DNA of 64,000 nucleotides. Origin: Aquisphaera giovannonii. Lineage in GTDB: Bacteria; Planctomycetota; Planctomycetia; Isosphaerales; Isosphaeraceae. A program made the translations under genes and the position numbers. Positions 18,843-27,039 of this stretch are shown here, in pieces (within the stretch, counting starts at the first letter, position 1; the number at the start of each line of letters is the position of its first letter). Location: contig NZ_CP042997.1 of the NCBI RefSeq assembly GCF_008087625.1, forward strand, positions 7,502,001 through 7,566,000. The letters run 5' to 3'. The notes beneath the pieces were generated by a model that did not search any database, had not been told where the DNA came from, and saw only the letters and a list, made by a program, of their open reading frames with translations.

Positions 18843-19388
18843 TCAAGGGAGGAGGATGGCCGCGGCGACGACGGTGGTCCAGAGGCCGTCCTTGTGGCCG
18901 ATGGCCGTCTGGGTGACCTCCTTCGTCTTCACGATGACGTCCGCCATCTTCCAGATCTCTCGCTTCTCGTCCCAGGAGCTATTCGGGTTGAACTCGACGC
19001 CGAGGACGGTGGCCAGCATCTCCGCCGCCAGGTCCTCCGCGTAGTCGGCGGCCGCCTTGGCCGTCTGGCCGTAGGCATGATGCTCGGAGAGGTATCCGAA
19101 CGTGTCGCGGTCCTTCGGGATGGCGACGCCGACGCTGGCCGCCACCAGCCGATTCGGCTCGGCGGTCGCGCTCTCGCTCATCACCACGTGCACGATCTGA
19201 CCGGGCTGGAGGTGCTTGAGGCCCTGGTCGATCGAGATTTCCTTGCATCGAGGCGGGAAGATGCTCGAAACGCGGACCAGGTTGTAGCAGGCGATCCGGG
19301 CGTCTCGGAGGGCCAGCTCGAAGCTCGTCAACTTCTCCCGATGGGTGCCCACGCCTTTGGTGAAGAACAGCTTGGTTGGTACGTACAT
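18843..19388 (-). CDS. pdaD: Pyruvoyl-dependent arginine decarboxylase
   Basis: Converts arginine to agmatine, the first step of polyamine synthesis. The proenzyme (181 residues from ATG 19388) has the self-cleavage site [11 protein letters not shown]. Cleavage between Ser41 and Ser42 would turn Ser42 into the pyruvoyl group. [11 protein letters not shown] and the GVAIP and EHHAYGQ blocks are typical of the archaeal and bacterial family. The frame opens at 19445, but ATG 19388 gives the usual [15 protein letters not shown]-terminus, with CCAGG just upstream. It is probably co-transcribed with the deoxyhypusine-synthase-like gene from the promoter at 19505..19534. Confidence 0.9.
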   Translation of the reverse strand: MYVPTKLFFTKGVGTHREKLTSFELALRDARIACYNLVRVSSIFPPRCKEISIDQGLKHLQPGQIVHVVMSESATAEPNRLVAASVGVAIPKDRDTFGYLSEHHAYGQTAKAAADYAEDLAAEMLATVLGVEFNPNSSWDEKREIWKMADVIVKTKEVTQTAIGHKDGLWTTVVAAAILLP

Positions 19389-19732
19389 CTGTGGCCTGGA
19401 ATCTCCCGGGGCCGGACGACGCGGATTCATCGCCGGACGATTCATCCCGAAGGGGGGAAAGGGCTGCGCGCCGCCCTGGCGCGACCAGTCATCGGAAGAG
19501 ATGAATTATGGAGCCCCACCCGCCGCGGCATCAAGCCCTTCGGAAGCCAAAGCGTGCGGATGCCTCGCCGTCGATCCGCGGGTCGGCCTCGTCGTCGTGC
19601 TCCCGCATACCGCGAGCCTTCCAGCGGCAAAGGGCGGCGGCGCCGGGAGGCCGGGACGCGGCCGCGAACGCACGGTTCCGGCGCCAACGACTCGATGCAC
19701 CCCGGCCGATCGACGTGTCCGAGTTGGGCCGT
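19389..19732. other. Intergenic region upstream of the polyamine genes
   Basis: Contains the pdaD promoter (19505..19534) and the sequence after the sulfotransferase stop. I see no gene. Confidence 0.5.
19505..19534 (-). promoter_or_regulatory. Promoter for the arginine decarboxylase operon
   Basis: On the minus strand TTGATG (19529-19534) and CATAAT (19505-19510) with 18-bp spacing. The leader to ATG 19388 would be about 110 bases. Confidence 0.65.
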
Positions 19733-20872
19733 TCACGCGGCGTCCGACTCGGGCCGGTGTGCCCGCAATTCCCTGCGCTCGGTCGATGGCAGGGTCGGCC
19801 AGCCGGATAGGGCGGGGGGCTCCTGCCCCATCTCCGCAGGCGCGAGGGAGGCCCCCGCCGCCTTCAGCAAGCGAAGGAGGATGGCCATCTGAACCGAAAC
19901 GACATCCTTCAGCCCCTCCACCTGCTCGTGTTGCCGATCGGCGTCGGCGACGAAGCCGGGCCTGGCGAAGATCCTGCCGTACCTCAGGGAGCCGAAGAAT
20001 CGCCGATGGAGCTCTCGATTGTCATCTTCGAAGGCGTCCAGGATACGGTCGCGGAGCGACGTGTTCATGTAGTGCTTATATCTTCGATAGAGGGGCTTCC
20101 GGGGGCTCAGGCCGTCGATGACATCCCTGATCGCATTGTCATCGACGGACGGGTACACGGTGCAGACGGCCCGGAGCACCTCGCATACGTAAGGGTTGAT
20201 CGCCTCGTTGCGATCGTCCTGCCTACCCTCTTCACTCAGAGGGGCCATTCCCAGGCGGTGGTAGAAATCCGCCAGGAGCCCCCCCCTGGTGAGAGCTTGG
20301 TAGTGCAGCGGGATGACAGAGACGCTGTCCCGGCCATAGATGTGTTGGAAATCCAGCGCATTGGCCAGGAACGCCGGCAGTCGCGCTTCGAGGCAATACT
20401 CGGCCCAATCCGCGAGGGAATATCCCGCCTTGTGCCCCCATTGCTGCCACGCGGACAGGATCCAATCATCCTGAGGGCGGATGTAGTAGAGCACCTTGAC
20501 ACGCGCGAACCTTGCCGCGAGCGCTCGGTGTAGGTCCATGGCATGGGGCAGGTAAAGATTGCAGAGGTTCTCCGACGAGAGGAGGATGGTCTTGCTAGAG
20601 CCCCTCTCAGCCCGACTCACCACCTCGTCGATCCTGCGCTCGAACTGAGCCATTGGGATCGAGCCCGTCGCAACTCCCTGCAAGTACAGGCTCGGATGCG
20701 CCGACTCCGCGGCCTCGTGCCGACCCTCGAATCGGAACTGGAAGCGCTCATCGGGCACGTAGACGGAGTGCCTTTCGAGCGACGCGAGATTCCCGTAAAT
20801 GCTTCTCTGTATGGAAGTTGAGCCGCACTTCGAGTGGCCGGGATGGAGTACCAGATCGATGGAATGATCCAT
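19733..20872 (-). CDS. Sulfotransferase-like protein
   Basis: A 379-residue protein with features of PAPS-dependent sulfotransferases. Near the N-terminus, HPGHSKCGSTSIQRSIY resembles the 5'-phosphosulfate loop. LYYIRPQDDWILSAWQQW resembles the 3'-phosphate-binding RxxxDxxxS region. The rest is helical, with many aromatic and His residues, as in bacterial capsule or glycan sulfotransferases. The expected substrate is a cell-surface glycan or small molecule. ATG 20872 is chosen because the fold starts at once (MDHSIDLVLHPGHSKCG), and an AGGAGG lies about 13 bases upstream. A longer frame to 21043 is not supported. The gene looks somewhat richer in A+T than its neighbours and lies close to a tRNA gene. 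Horizontal acquisition is possible. Confidence 0.75.
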   Translation of the reverse strand: MDHSIDLVLHPGHSKCGSTSIQRSIYGNLASLERHSVYVPDERFQFRFEGRHEAAESAHPSLYLQGVATGSIPMAQFERRIDEVVSRAERGSSKTILLSSENLCNLYLPHAMDLHRALAARFARVKVLYYIRPQDDWILSAWQQWGHKAGYSLADWAEYCLEARLPAFLANALDFQHIYGRDSVSVIPLHYQALTRGGLLADFYHRLGMAPLSEEGRQDDRNEAINPYVCEVLRAVCTVYPSVDDNAIRDVIDGLSPRKPLYRRYKHYMNTSLRDRILDAFEDDNRELHRRFFGSLRYGRIFARPGFVADADRQHEQVEGLKDVVSVQMAILLRLLKAAGASLAPAEMGQEPPALSGWPTLPSTERRELRAHRPESDAA

Positions 20873-21426
20873 TTTCCGTCTTTCGCCTCCTGCGCGACGA
20901 CTTCTCCGACGCCCGAACACTGTCGGTTTCGATTTCAGATTTAGAACGCGAATCAAGGGGCCGAGCGTGCGCTCGGTCCGAAGAAATTCGGGAAGGGTCG
21001 CCGTGAGGGCTCCGGACGTTCCGGCGGCTCGCCGTCGCTGCATCCACGGTCGCTGACGAAGGTTTTCTTAGGAGGCCGATGGGTTGAGCCGGGGACAGCA
21101 AATGCAGAGCGCTGGGCCCAGGGTCAACGCTGGCAGCGCTCCAACTTGCCCCCACGCATCGCTTTAGCCTCGGGTTTCCGGGGCCTTAGATAGAGGCTCG
21201 GCACGAAGGGCAGTGCATCTTTAGAAAGTTCGCGCGCGAGACACCCCGGCACAGAAGCCAGCGATCACACCCAATCGTGGTGTCCGACTGGATCTCACGC
21301 TTCGATGTGAAGGCCACCGCGTAGGCCCCTCTGCATGGTCCGAGTACACACGGAGAGCTAGCCAGGCTGCCTTAGGAGAACGTGTTGAGGGAGAAGTGAA
21401 GCTGGGAGACTTCACCGATGTGAAAG
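20873..21426. other. Intergenic region between sulfotransferase and tRNA-Asp
   Basis: About 550 bases with no convincing gene in any frame. G+C looks lower than in the neighbouring genes. The tRNA terminator candidate is at its right end. It could be decayed DNA, but no recognisable relic is visible. Confidence 0.4.
21396..21415 (-). terminator. Stem-loop after tRNA-Asp
   Basis: On the minus strand GTGAAG, an 8-base loop and CTTCAC are followed by TTCTCCCTC, 12 bases past the tRNA 3' end. The stem is only 6 bp. Confidence 0.4.
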
Positions 21427-21500
21427 CGAGGATGACGGGGCTCGAACCCGCAACCTCCGGCGTGACAGGCCGGTGCTCTAACCAATTGAGCTACATCCCC
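21427..21500 (-). tRNA. tRNA-Asp (anticodon GTC)
   Basis: The minus strand folds as a complete cloverleaf. The acceptor 5' strand GGGGATG pairs with CATCCTC, with one G-U pair. The D-arm contains GCTCAATTGGTTAGAGC. The anticodon stem CCGGC/GCCGG holds the loop CTGTCAC, giving anticodon GTC. The T-arm is GCGGG-TTCGAAC-CCCGT. The discriminator base is G, as expected for Asp. The CCA end is not encoded. A promoter precedes it at 21524..21552. Confidence 0.95.
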
Positions 21501-21523
21501 AATCGCGTCGTTGAGTAGGAATC

Positions 21524-21552
21524 AATCTAACCCGGGGGACGACCCGCGTCAA
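21524..21552 (-). promoter_or_regulatory. Promoter for tRNA-Asp
   Basis: On the minus strand TTGACG (21547-21552) and TAGATT (21524-21529) with 17-bp spacing. Transcription would start about 17 bases before the mature tRNA. Confidence 0.75.
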
Positions 21553-21562
21553 GAGTCGGGGG

Positions 21563-21591
21563 TTGCCGTGTCCGAGAAGAGCCCGTAGTCT
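21563..21591 (+). promoter_or_regulatory. Candidate promoter for the sugar-activation operon
   Basis: TTGCCG (21563-21568) and TAGTCT (21586-21591) with 17-bp spacing, back to back with the tRNA-Asp promoter and about 90 bases before GTG 21682. Confidence 0.45.
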
Positions 21592-21681
21592 GTGAGGCCG
21601 TGCCCCGCGGCGCTAGGGATTGGGCCGATCAGATGGGATTCGCCGCGGTCCCGGCGCGGACGATTCGCAAGGTGGATTCGC

Positions 21682-22641
21682 GTGCAGCTTTCCAAGGCGG
21701 TAATCACGGCCGCGGGCCGCGGGCCGGGGCAATATCCTGCCTCGGACAATGTCCAGAGGACGATGCTCCCGGTCGTCGATCGCGACGGGCTGACGAAGCC
21801 CGTGCTCCAGGTCATCGCCGAGGAGGCGATCGAGAGCGGCATCGAGGAAATCTGCGTCGTCGTCGCCCCCGGCGATGAGCCCATCTATCGCAACCAGTTC
21901 CGGAAATATGCCGCGAACCTCAGGTCCGGGTTCCGGGGCATGGACTGGGCCCGGGAGCAGGCCGATCGCCTGGAGCAGCTGGACCAGAGGTTGCGATTCG
22001 CGGTCCAGGCGGAAGCCCAGGGCTACGGACACGCCGTCTGGTGCGCCCGGGACTTCCTCGCCGGGGAGCCGTTCCTGCTCCTCCTCAGCGACCATCTCTA
22101 CGTCTCCAACGAGCCCAGGCGTTGCGCCCGGCAGTTGATCGACCTCGCGTCCGCGGAGGAGTGCTCCGTGTCGGCCGTCCAGGCGACGCGTGAACATCTG
22201 ATCCACCAGTACGGGACGCTCACCGGCCGCCGCCTCGCCCAGCGTTCGGACGTCTATTCCATCGACGAGATCGTCGAGAAGCCCAACCCGACGCTCGCCG
22301 AGCTTCGGCTGCACGTGCCGGGGCTCCGGGCGGGACATTATCTCTGCTTCTTCGGGATGCACGTCCTGACGCCCCGGGTCCTCGACGTCCTGGATCATCT
22401 GGTCCGGAGCGACGTCCGCGAGCTCGGCCAGATCCAGCTCACGACGGCCCTCAACGAGCTTGCCCGGGGTGAGCGATACCTCGCCCTGGAGACGCGAGGG
22501 TCGCGGTTCAACCTCGGGGCGAAATTCGGGGTCATCGAGGCCCAGATCGCCCTGGCCATGGCCGGCGCCGATCGGGAACGAATCCTGGCGCTGCTGGCCG
22601 GCTCGCTGGCGCTCTTCGAACAGAACGCCCAATCATCATGA
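21682..22641 (+). CDS. GalU/RmlA-like nucleotidyltransferase (sugar-1-phosphate)
   Basis: A 319-residue nucleotidyltransferase that would join NTP and a sugar-1-phosphate to give an NDP-sugar. The N-terminus VITAAGRGPGQYPASDN is a variant of the LAAGxGTR nucleotide loop. MLPVVDRDGLTKPVLQVIAEEA is the usual lysine-bearing strand-helix. LLLLSDHLYVS carries the metal-binding Asp, and IDEIVEKPNP matches the VxxVVEKPxP block of GalU. The start is GTG 21682, with AAGGTGG six bases upstream. The longer frame to 21592 is not supported. Its stop overlaps the next gene by four bases. The overall pattern favours UTP:glucose-1-phosphate uridylyltransferase, but the odd first loop leaves the substrate open. 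Confidence 0.8.
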   Translation: MQLSKAVITAAGRGPGQYPASDNVQRTMLPVVDRDGLTKPVLQVIAEEAIESGIEEICVVVAPGDEPIYRNQFRKYAANLRSGFRGMDWAREQADRLEQLDQRLRFAVQAEAQGYGHAVWCARDFLAGEPFLLLLSDHLYVSNEPRRCARQLIDLASAEECSVSAVQATREHLIHQYGTLTGRRLAQRSDVYSIDEIVEKPNPTLAELRLHVPGLRAGHYLCFFGMHVLTPRVLDVLDHLVRSDVRELGQIQLTTALNELARGERYLALETRGSRFNLGAKFGVIEAQIALAMAGADRERILALLAGSLALFEQNAQSS

Positions 22642-25600
22642 GTCAACTCGGACGACTGCTGATCGAGACGATCACGAGCTCGGAGCCGGCACTCAGGGAC
22701 CGGTCCGTCCTCTCGATGGCCCGAGGCGCCTCGCTCGGGGAGCGGCTCGAGGCGTGCGAAGCGTTGGAGGCCTTCCGCCAGCGCTGCACGAATCTTTACG
22801 AGCGCGTGCGTGCGTCGCTCTTCCTCCACGCCCTCTATCGCTACGAGATCCAGGAGGATCCGGGCGTACGCACCGCGGGATTGATCCCCTTCGACGGCTT
22901 CACCGACGTCATGCAGCGTCGCTACGAGCGGGCGATCGCGGTCTTCCGCCGGGCCCTGAACGACGGCGGGCCGGACGGTGCCATCTGCAGCGCGCTCGCG
23001 AACGCCTACGACCAGGTCGCCTTCCAGACGCTGGCGGACCAGGTGCGGAAGTCGGTCCGGAGCTGCGCGGGAAACCGCTGGATGTTCCGTGTCGGCGGGG
23101 TCGACGAGCACCCGCTCAGGATCCATCCCCGGCTGCTCGAGCGGGCCGGGCGGGACGATGCGTTCCCGATCCTGGTCGAGCGGACGCCGGTGCGGCTCGA
23201 CCTCTCTCACAGCGGCTGGTCCGACATCTTCTTCCTGGGCATGGACTATCCGGAAGGGGCACGCGTCCTGAACATCTCCGTGGACCTGGGGGTCCACGGC
23301 CGGGACGACGCCGCGAAGCCCCCGATCGAGACGCGCCTCCGCGTGATCGACGAGCCGATCCTGAGGCTGACGAGCATCGACCTGGCGGCGTGCAAGGACG
23401 TCGAGACGCTCGACGAGCTGTTCAACTTCGGCAATGACTACCTCGCGCTGGTCAAGGCGGGGGTGATCGCCTCCGGGCTGATCCCCCCCTCGCTCGAAGG
23501 GACGGACATCCCACTCGCCTCACTCCTCGGTGCGGTCATCCGCCCGGGCCTAGGCCTGGAGGTCGTCAGCAAGGTCAACGACATCCCCAAGGGCTCACGC
23601 CTGGCCGTCTCGACGAACCTCCTGGCCTCGCTCATCACGGCGCTCATGCGTGCCACCGGCCAGACGAAGCAACTCACCGGCGGCCTCCAGCTCGACGAGG
23701 CCCGCGTGGCCGTGGCCCGGGCCATCCTGGGCGAGTGGCTGGGAGGATCCGGCGGCGGATGGCAGGACTCCGGGGGAATCTTCCCCGGGGTGAAGCTGAT
23801 ACGGGGCGTGCCCGCCGTCGAAGGCGACCCGGAATGGGAGGTGAGCCGCGGCCGCCTGCTGCCGGAACACCGCCTGATCGGCCATCAGGGCCAGGGCGAG
23901 AGCGCCGCGTCCGGGGCCGGCGAGCTGTCAGCCGGCGGATTCCAGGATCAGCTCGCGCGGAGCCTCATCCTGATCCACGGGGGGATGGCGCAGAATGTCG
24001 GGGCGATCCTGAACATGGTCACGAGCAAATATCTCCTCCGAAATGAGGCGGAGTGGGAGGCAAGGCAGGAGGCCCTCGGGATCTTCAGCCGAGTCGTCGC
24101 CGCCGTCGAGTCGGCGGACATCCGCGAGCTCGGGCGATCGACGACCGCAAACTGGGAGGGCCCGCTCAAGCGCATCATCCCGTGGGTCTCCAACGCGTTC
24201 ACCGAGGCGATCATCGCGATGGCCAGGGAGGAGCTCGGAGAAGACTTCTGGGGCTTCCTGATGCTCGGCGGCATGTCGGGGGGTGGCATGGCGTTCTTCG
24301 TCGCGCCGCATCGCCACGGGCAGTTTCAGGAGCGTGTCCGCGACCTCATGCGGAGCGCAAAGGCGCAGCTGGACGACGCGCTCCCCTTCGCGATGGAGCC
24401 GGTGGTCTATGACTTCCGGATCAACCCCAGGGGTTCCTGGGCCGAGATCGAGGACGGCAAAGCCGCGATGATGCCGGCCCGGTATTACGCCCTCCAGATC
24501 CCGAGGATGATCGGCGCGGGGCGCGAGGCGCATTCGCCGCTCCGGAAGGCGGACGTGGACCGCTTCGCCAGCCAGTCTCGGGAGGCCGCCGAGCTCCTCG
24601 CGGTCTTCCGGACGACCGTCAATCATCTCTTCCCGGTGACGAGGGCCGCCGGAGACGATTCGGCGGCGAGGTGGGACGAGCAGGCCGAGGAGATTCGTCG
24701 GGAAAACGGGTTCGACTCCGTCCAGCACGAGCGGCTGCGGGCCGACCTGCAACGCGGCCGCATCGGGCTTGCACGCAATCGCCTGCCCGTGGACCTGGAG
24801 ATCCTGGATGTCGAGGACTCCGATCTGGTCCCCGCCCACCTGCCGACCTCGGGTGAGGTATGGGAGTCGGGCGAGGCCGCGATCGCCCGCGGAGAGGTCG
24901 CCGTCGTGACCCTCGCCGCGGGTGTTGGCAGCCGGTGGACCACCGGTGCGGGGGTCGTCAAGGCCGTCAACCCGTTCGTCACGATGGCCGGCCGGCACCG
25001 CAGCTTCCTCGAGATCCATCTCGCCAAGACTCGCGCCCTGATGCGTCGCTACGGCGCGGCCATCCCGCACGTGGTGACGACCAGCTACCTGACCCACTCC
25101 GCGATCGAGAGGCACCTCGGCGCCAGCCGGAATTACGGCCATCCCGGCCCCGTGTTCCTCTCCCGAGGCCAGTCCATCGGCCAGCGGCTCGTGCCGATGA
25201 CGCGCGACCTGACGTTCCTCTGGGAGGAGGCGACGCACGAAACGCTGGACGAGAACAAGCAGAAGGTCCGGGAGGCCGGCCGGCGGGCCATCCTGGACTG
25301 GGCTAGGTCCAAGGGCGAGGGGGCCGACTACACGGACAACGTCCCGCTGCAGAGGTTCAATCCGCCCGGGCACTTCTACGAGGTCCCGAACCTGCTCCGA
25401 AACGGGCTCCTGGGGCGCCTCATCGGGGAGTACCCTCGGCTGAAGTGGTTGCTGGTCCACAACATCGACACCCTCGGGGCGATGCCCGATCCGGGAATCC
25501 TGGGGATGCTCCTCGAGCGGCCGTCGACGCTCGGCTTCGAAGTCATTCCCCGCCGCATGGACGACCGAGGGGGGGGACTGGCCAGGGTCGCCGGCCGACT

Positions 25601-26024
25601 GAGGCTGCTCGAAGGCCTGGCACAGCCGCGCGAGGAGACGGAGTTCGCCCTCAGGTACTATAATACCTTGACGACATGGGTGAGCATCGACGGCCTCCTG
25701 GAGACGTTGCAGTTGTCGCGGGACGATCTGTTGTCCAACCCGGAGAAGGTCGCCGTGGCCGTCCGGAATCTCGCGAGCCGCGTGCCGACGTACGTCACGA
25801 TCAAGGACGTCAAGAGGCGCTGGGGCCACGGGCAGGAGGACGTGTTCCCCGTCGCCCAGTTCGAGAAACTCTGGGGCGATCTGACGTCGCTGCCGGACCT
25901 CTCGTGCTCGTTCCTCTCGGTGCGGCGGGCGAGGGGACAGCAGCTCAAGGACGCCGCCCAGCTCGACAGTTGGGCCAACGACGGCAGCGCCGCCTTCGTC
26001 GAATCGCTCTGCGATTTCTCCTGA
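22638..26024 (+). CDS. Bifunctional GHMP sugar kinase-UDPGP-type pyrophosphorylase fusion
   Basis: An 1128-residue two-enzyme protein. Residues 1 to about 175 are a helical region I do not recognise. A GHMP kinase of the fucokinase/heptose-kinase type follows from about 180: VRLDLSHSGWSDI is the substrate strand, IPKGSRLAVSTNLLASL (316-332) is the phosphate-binding loop, GGGWQDSGGIFPGVK (372-386) is typical, and GGMSGGGMAFFV is the third motif. From about residue 753 a UDPGP/UAP-type pyrophosphorylase begins: TLAAGVGSRW is the nucleotide loop, and HNIDTLGAMPDPGILG with a later RYYNTLTTWVSIDGL are characteristic. Together they could turn a free sugar into an NDP-sugar. In the known FKP enzyme the pyrophosphorylase is N-terminal and the kinase C-terminal. 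Here the order is reversed. The start overlaps the previous stop (ATGA). Confidence 0.8.
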   Translation: MSQLGRLLIETITSSEPALRDRSVLSMARGASLGERLEACEALEAFRQRCTNLYERVRASLFLHALYRYEIQEDPGVRTAGLIPFDGFTDVMQRRYERAIAVFRRALNDGGPDGAICSALANAYDQVAFQTLADQVRKSVRSCAGNRWMFRVGGVDEHPLRIHPRLLERAGRDDAFPILVERTPVRLDLSHSGWSDIFFLGMDYPEGARVLNISVDLGVHGRDDAAKPPIETRLRVIDEPILRLTSIDLAACKDVETLDELFNFGNDYLALVKAGVIASGLIPPSLEGTDIPLASLLGAVIRPGLGLEVVSKVNDIPKGSRLAVSTNLLASLITALMRATGQTKQLTGGLQLDEARVAVARAILGEWLGGSGGGWQDSGGIFPGVKLIRGVPAVEGDPEWEVSRGRLLPEHRLIGHQGQGESAASGAGELSAGGFQDQLARSLILIHGGMAQNVGAILNMVTSKYLLRNEAEWEARQEALGIFSRVVAAVESADIRELGRSTTANWEGPLKRIIPWVSNAFTEAIIAMAREELGEDFWGFLMLGGMSGGGMAFFVAPHRHGQFQERVRDLMRSAKAQLDDALPFAMEPVVYDFRINPRGSWAEIEDGKAAMMPARYYALQIPRMIGAGREAHSPLRKADVDRFASQSREAAELLAVFRTTVNHLFPVTRAAGDDSAARWDEQAEEIRRENGFDSVQHERLRADLQRGRIGLARNRLPVDLEILDVEDSDLVPAHLPTSGEVWESGEAAIARGEVAVVTLAAGVGSRWTTGAGVVKAVNPFVTMAGRHRSFLEIHLAKTRALMRRYGAAIPHVVTTSYLTHSAIERHLGASRNYGHPGPVFLSRGQSIGQRLVPMTRDLTFLWEEATHETLDENKQKVREAGRRAILDWARSKGEGADYTDNVPLQRFNPPGHFYEVPNLLRNGLLGRLIGEYPRLKWLLVHNIDTLGAMPDPGILGMLLERPSTLGFEVIPRRMDDRGGGLARVAGRLRLLEGLAQPREETEFALRYYNTLTTWVSIDGLLETLQLSRDDLLSNPEKVAVAVRNLASRVPTYVTIKDVKRRWGHGQEDVFPVAQFEKLWGDLTSLPDLSCSFLSVRRARGQQLKDAAQLDSWANDGSAAFVESLCDFS

Positions 26025-26052
26025 TTCCATCGGCCTGAGGGGCCAGACCAAG

Positions 26053-27006
26053 ATGAAGAATGAGGGAACGGCGCTCGTCACCGGCGGGGCGGGATTCATC
26101 GGCTCCCATCTCGTCGGGGCCCTGCTCGAGGCCGGCTATCGCGTCCGCGTCATCGACAATCTCTCGACCGGCCATCGCTCGAACCTCGCCGGCTTCGAAG
26201 GCCGCTTCGAATTCATGGAGGGCGACCTCTCCGACATCGACGTCTGCCGGCGTGCCGCCGACGGGGCGGATTTCGTCCTCCATGAGGGCGCGATCCCCAG
26301 CGTACCCCGCTCGGTCAGCGATCCCATCGGCTCGCACGTGAGCGGGCCGACCGCGACCCTCAACATGCTCGAGGCCGCTCGCGAGGCGGGCGTGCGCCGC
26401 TTCGTCTTCGCGGCATCCAGCAGCGCCTACGGGGACACTCCCGAACTGCCCAAACACGAGGAGATGGTCCCCAATCCCCTCTCCCCCTATGCGGCCGGGA
26501 AGCTGGCCGGCGAGCACTACGTCCGCGTGTATGCCCGGACCATGGGGCTCGACGGCGCGAGCCTCCGTTACTTCAATGTCTTCGGGCCCAGGCAGGATCC
26601 GTCCAGCCCTTACAGCGGCGTCATCTCACTGTTCATCAGGATGATGTCCGGCGGACAGGCGCCGACAATCTACGGCGACGGGACGCAGACTCGCGATTTC
26701 ACGTACGTCGACAATGTGGTCGCCGCGAACCTGGCCGCCCTGCATCATCCCGAGCCGCTCGAAGGCCGGGTCTTCAACGTCGGAACGGGCTCTCGGATCA
26801 GCCTCCTGGACCTGGTCGCGTCGCTGAACCGGATTCTCGGCACAGACCTCGGACCGATCCTCCGCGAGCCCAGACCGGGAGACGTCCGGGATTCGCTCGC
26901 CAGCATCGACCTCATCAGCCGCGTCCTCGGCTACAGGCCGACGGTGTCCTTCGAGGAAGGCCTCCGGAGGACCGTCGAGGCCGCCCTGGAGAGTCGCCCG
27001 GGCTGA
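26053..27006 (+). CDS. NAD-dependent nucleotide-sugar epimerase
   Basis: A 317-residue extended SDR of the UDP-glucose/UDP-GlcNAc 4-epimerase group. TGGAGFIGSHL is the NAD loop. FAASSSAYGDTPELPKHEEM and SPYAAGKLAGEHY hold the catalytic Ser and the YxxxK pair. RYFNVFGPRQDPSSPYSGVI and YGDGTQTRDFTYVDNVV are the substrate-side blocks. The compact substrate loop resembles WbpP/GNE-type epimerases rather than strict GalE, although substrate cannot be set. It follows the kinase-pyrophosphorylase gene by 28 bases on the same strand and would act on that enzyme's NDP-sugar product or on the GalU-like product. Confidence 0.85.
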   Translation: MKNEGTALVTGGAGFIGSHLVGALLEAGYRVRVIDNLSTGHRSNLAGFEGRFEFMEGDLSDIDVCRRAADGADFVLHEGAIPSVPRSVSDPIGSHVSGPTATLNMLEAAREAGVRRFVFAASSSAYGDTPELPKHEEMVPNPLSPYAAGKLAGEHYVRVYARTMGLDGASLRYFNVFGPRQDPSSPYSGVISLFIRMMSGGQAPTIYGDGTQTRDFTYVDNVVAANLAALHHPEPLEGRVFNVGTGSRISLLDLVASLNRILGTDLGPILREPRPGDVRDSLASIDLISRVLGYRPTVSFEEGLRRTVEAALESRPG

Positions 27007-27039
27007 GCGAAAACGTCGACCACGCGAGGCGGGCGCTTC

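Noticed and set aside
21221-21415. Minus-strand 64-codon frame near tRNA-Asp
   Set aside because: No Shine-Dalgarno, no family-like residues, and it overlaps the tRNA terminator candidate.
23928-26099. 723-codon minus-strand frame
   Set aside because: Antisense shadow of the kinase-pyrophosphorylase fusion. No conserved motif.
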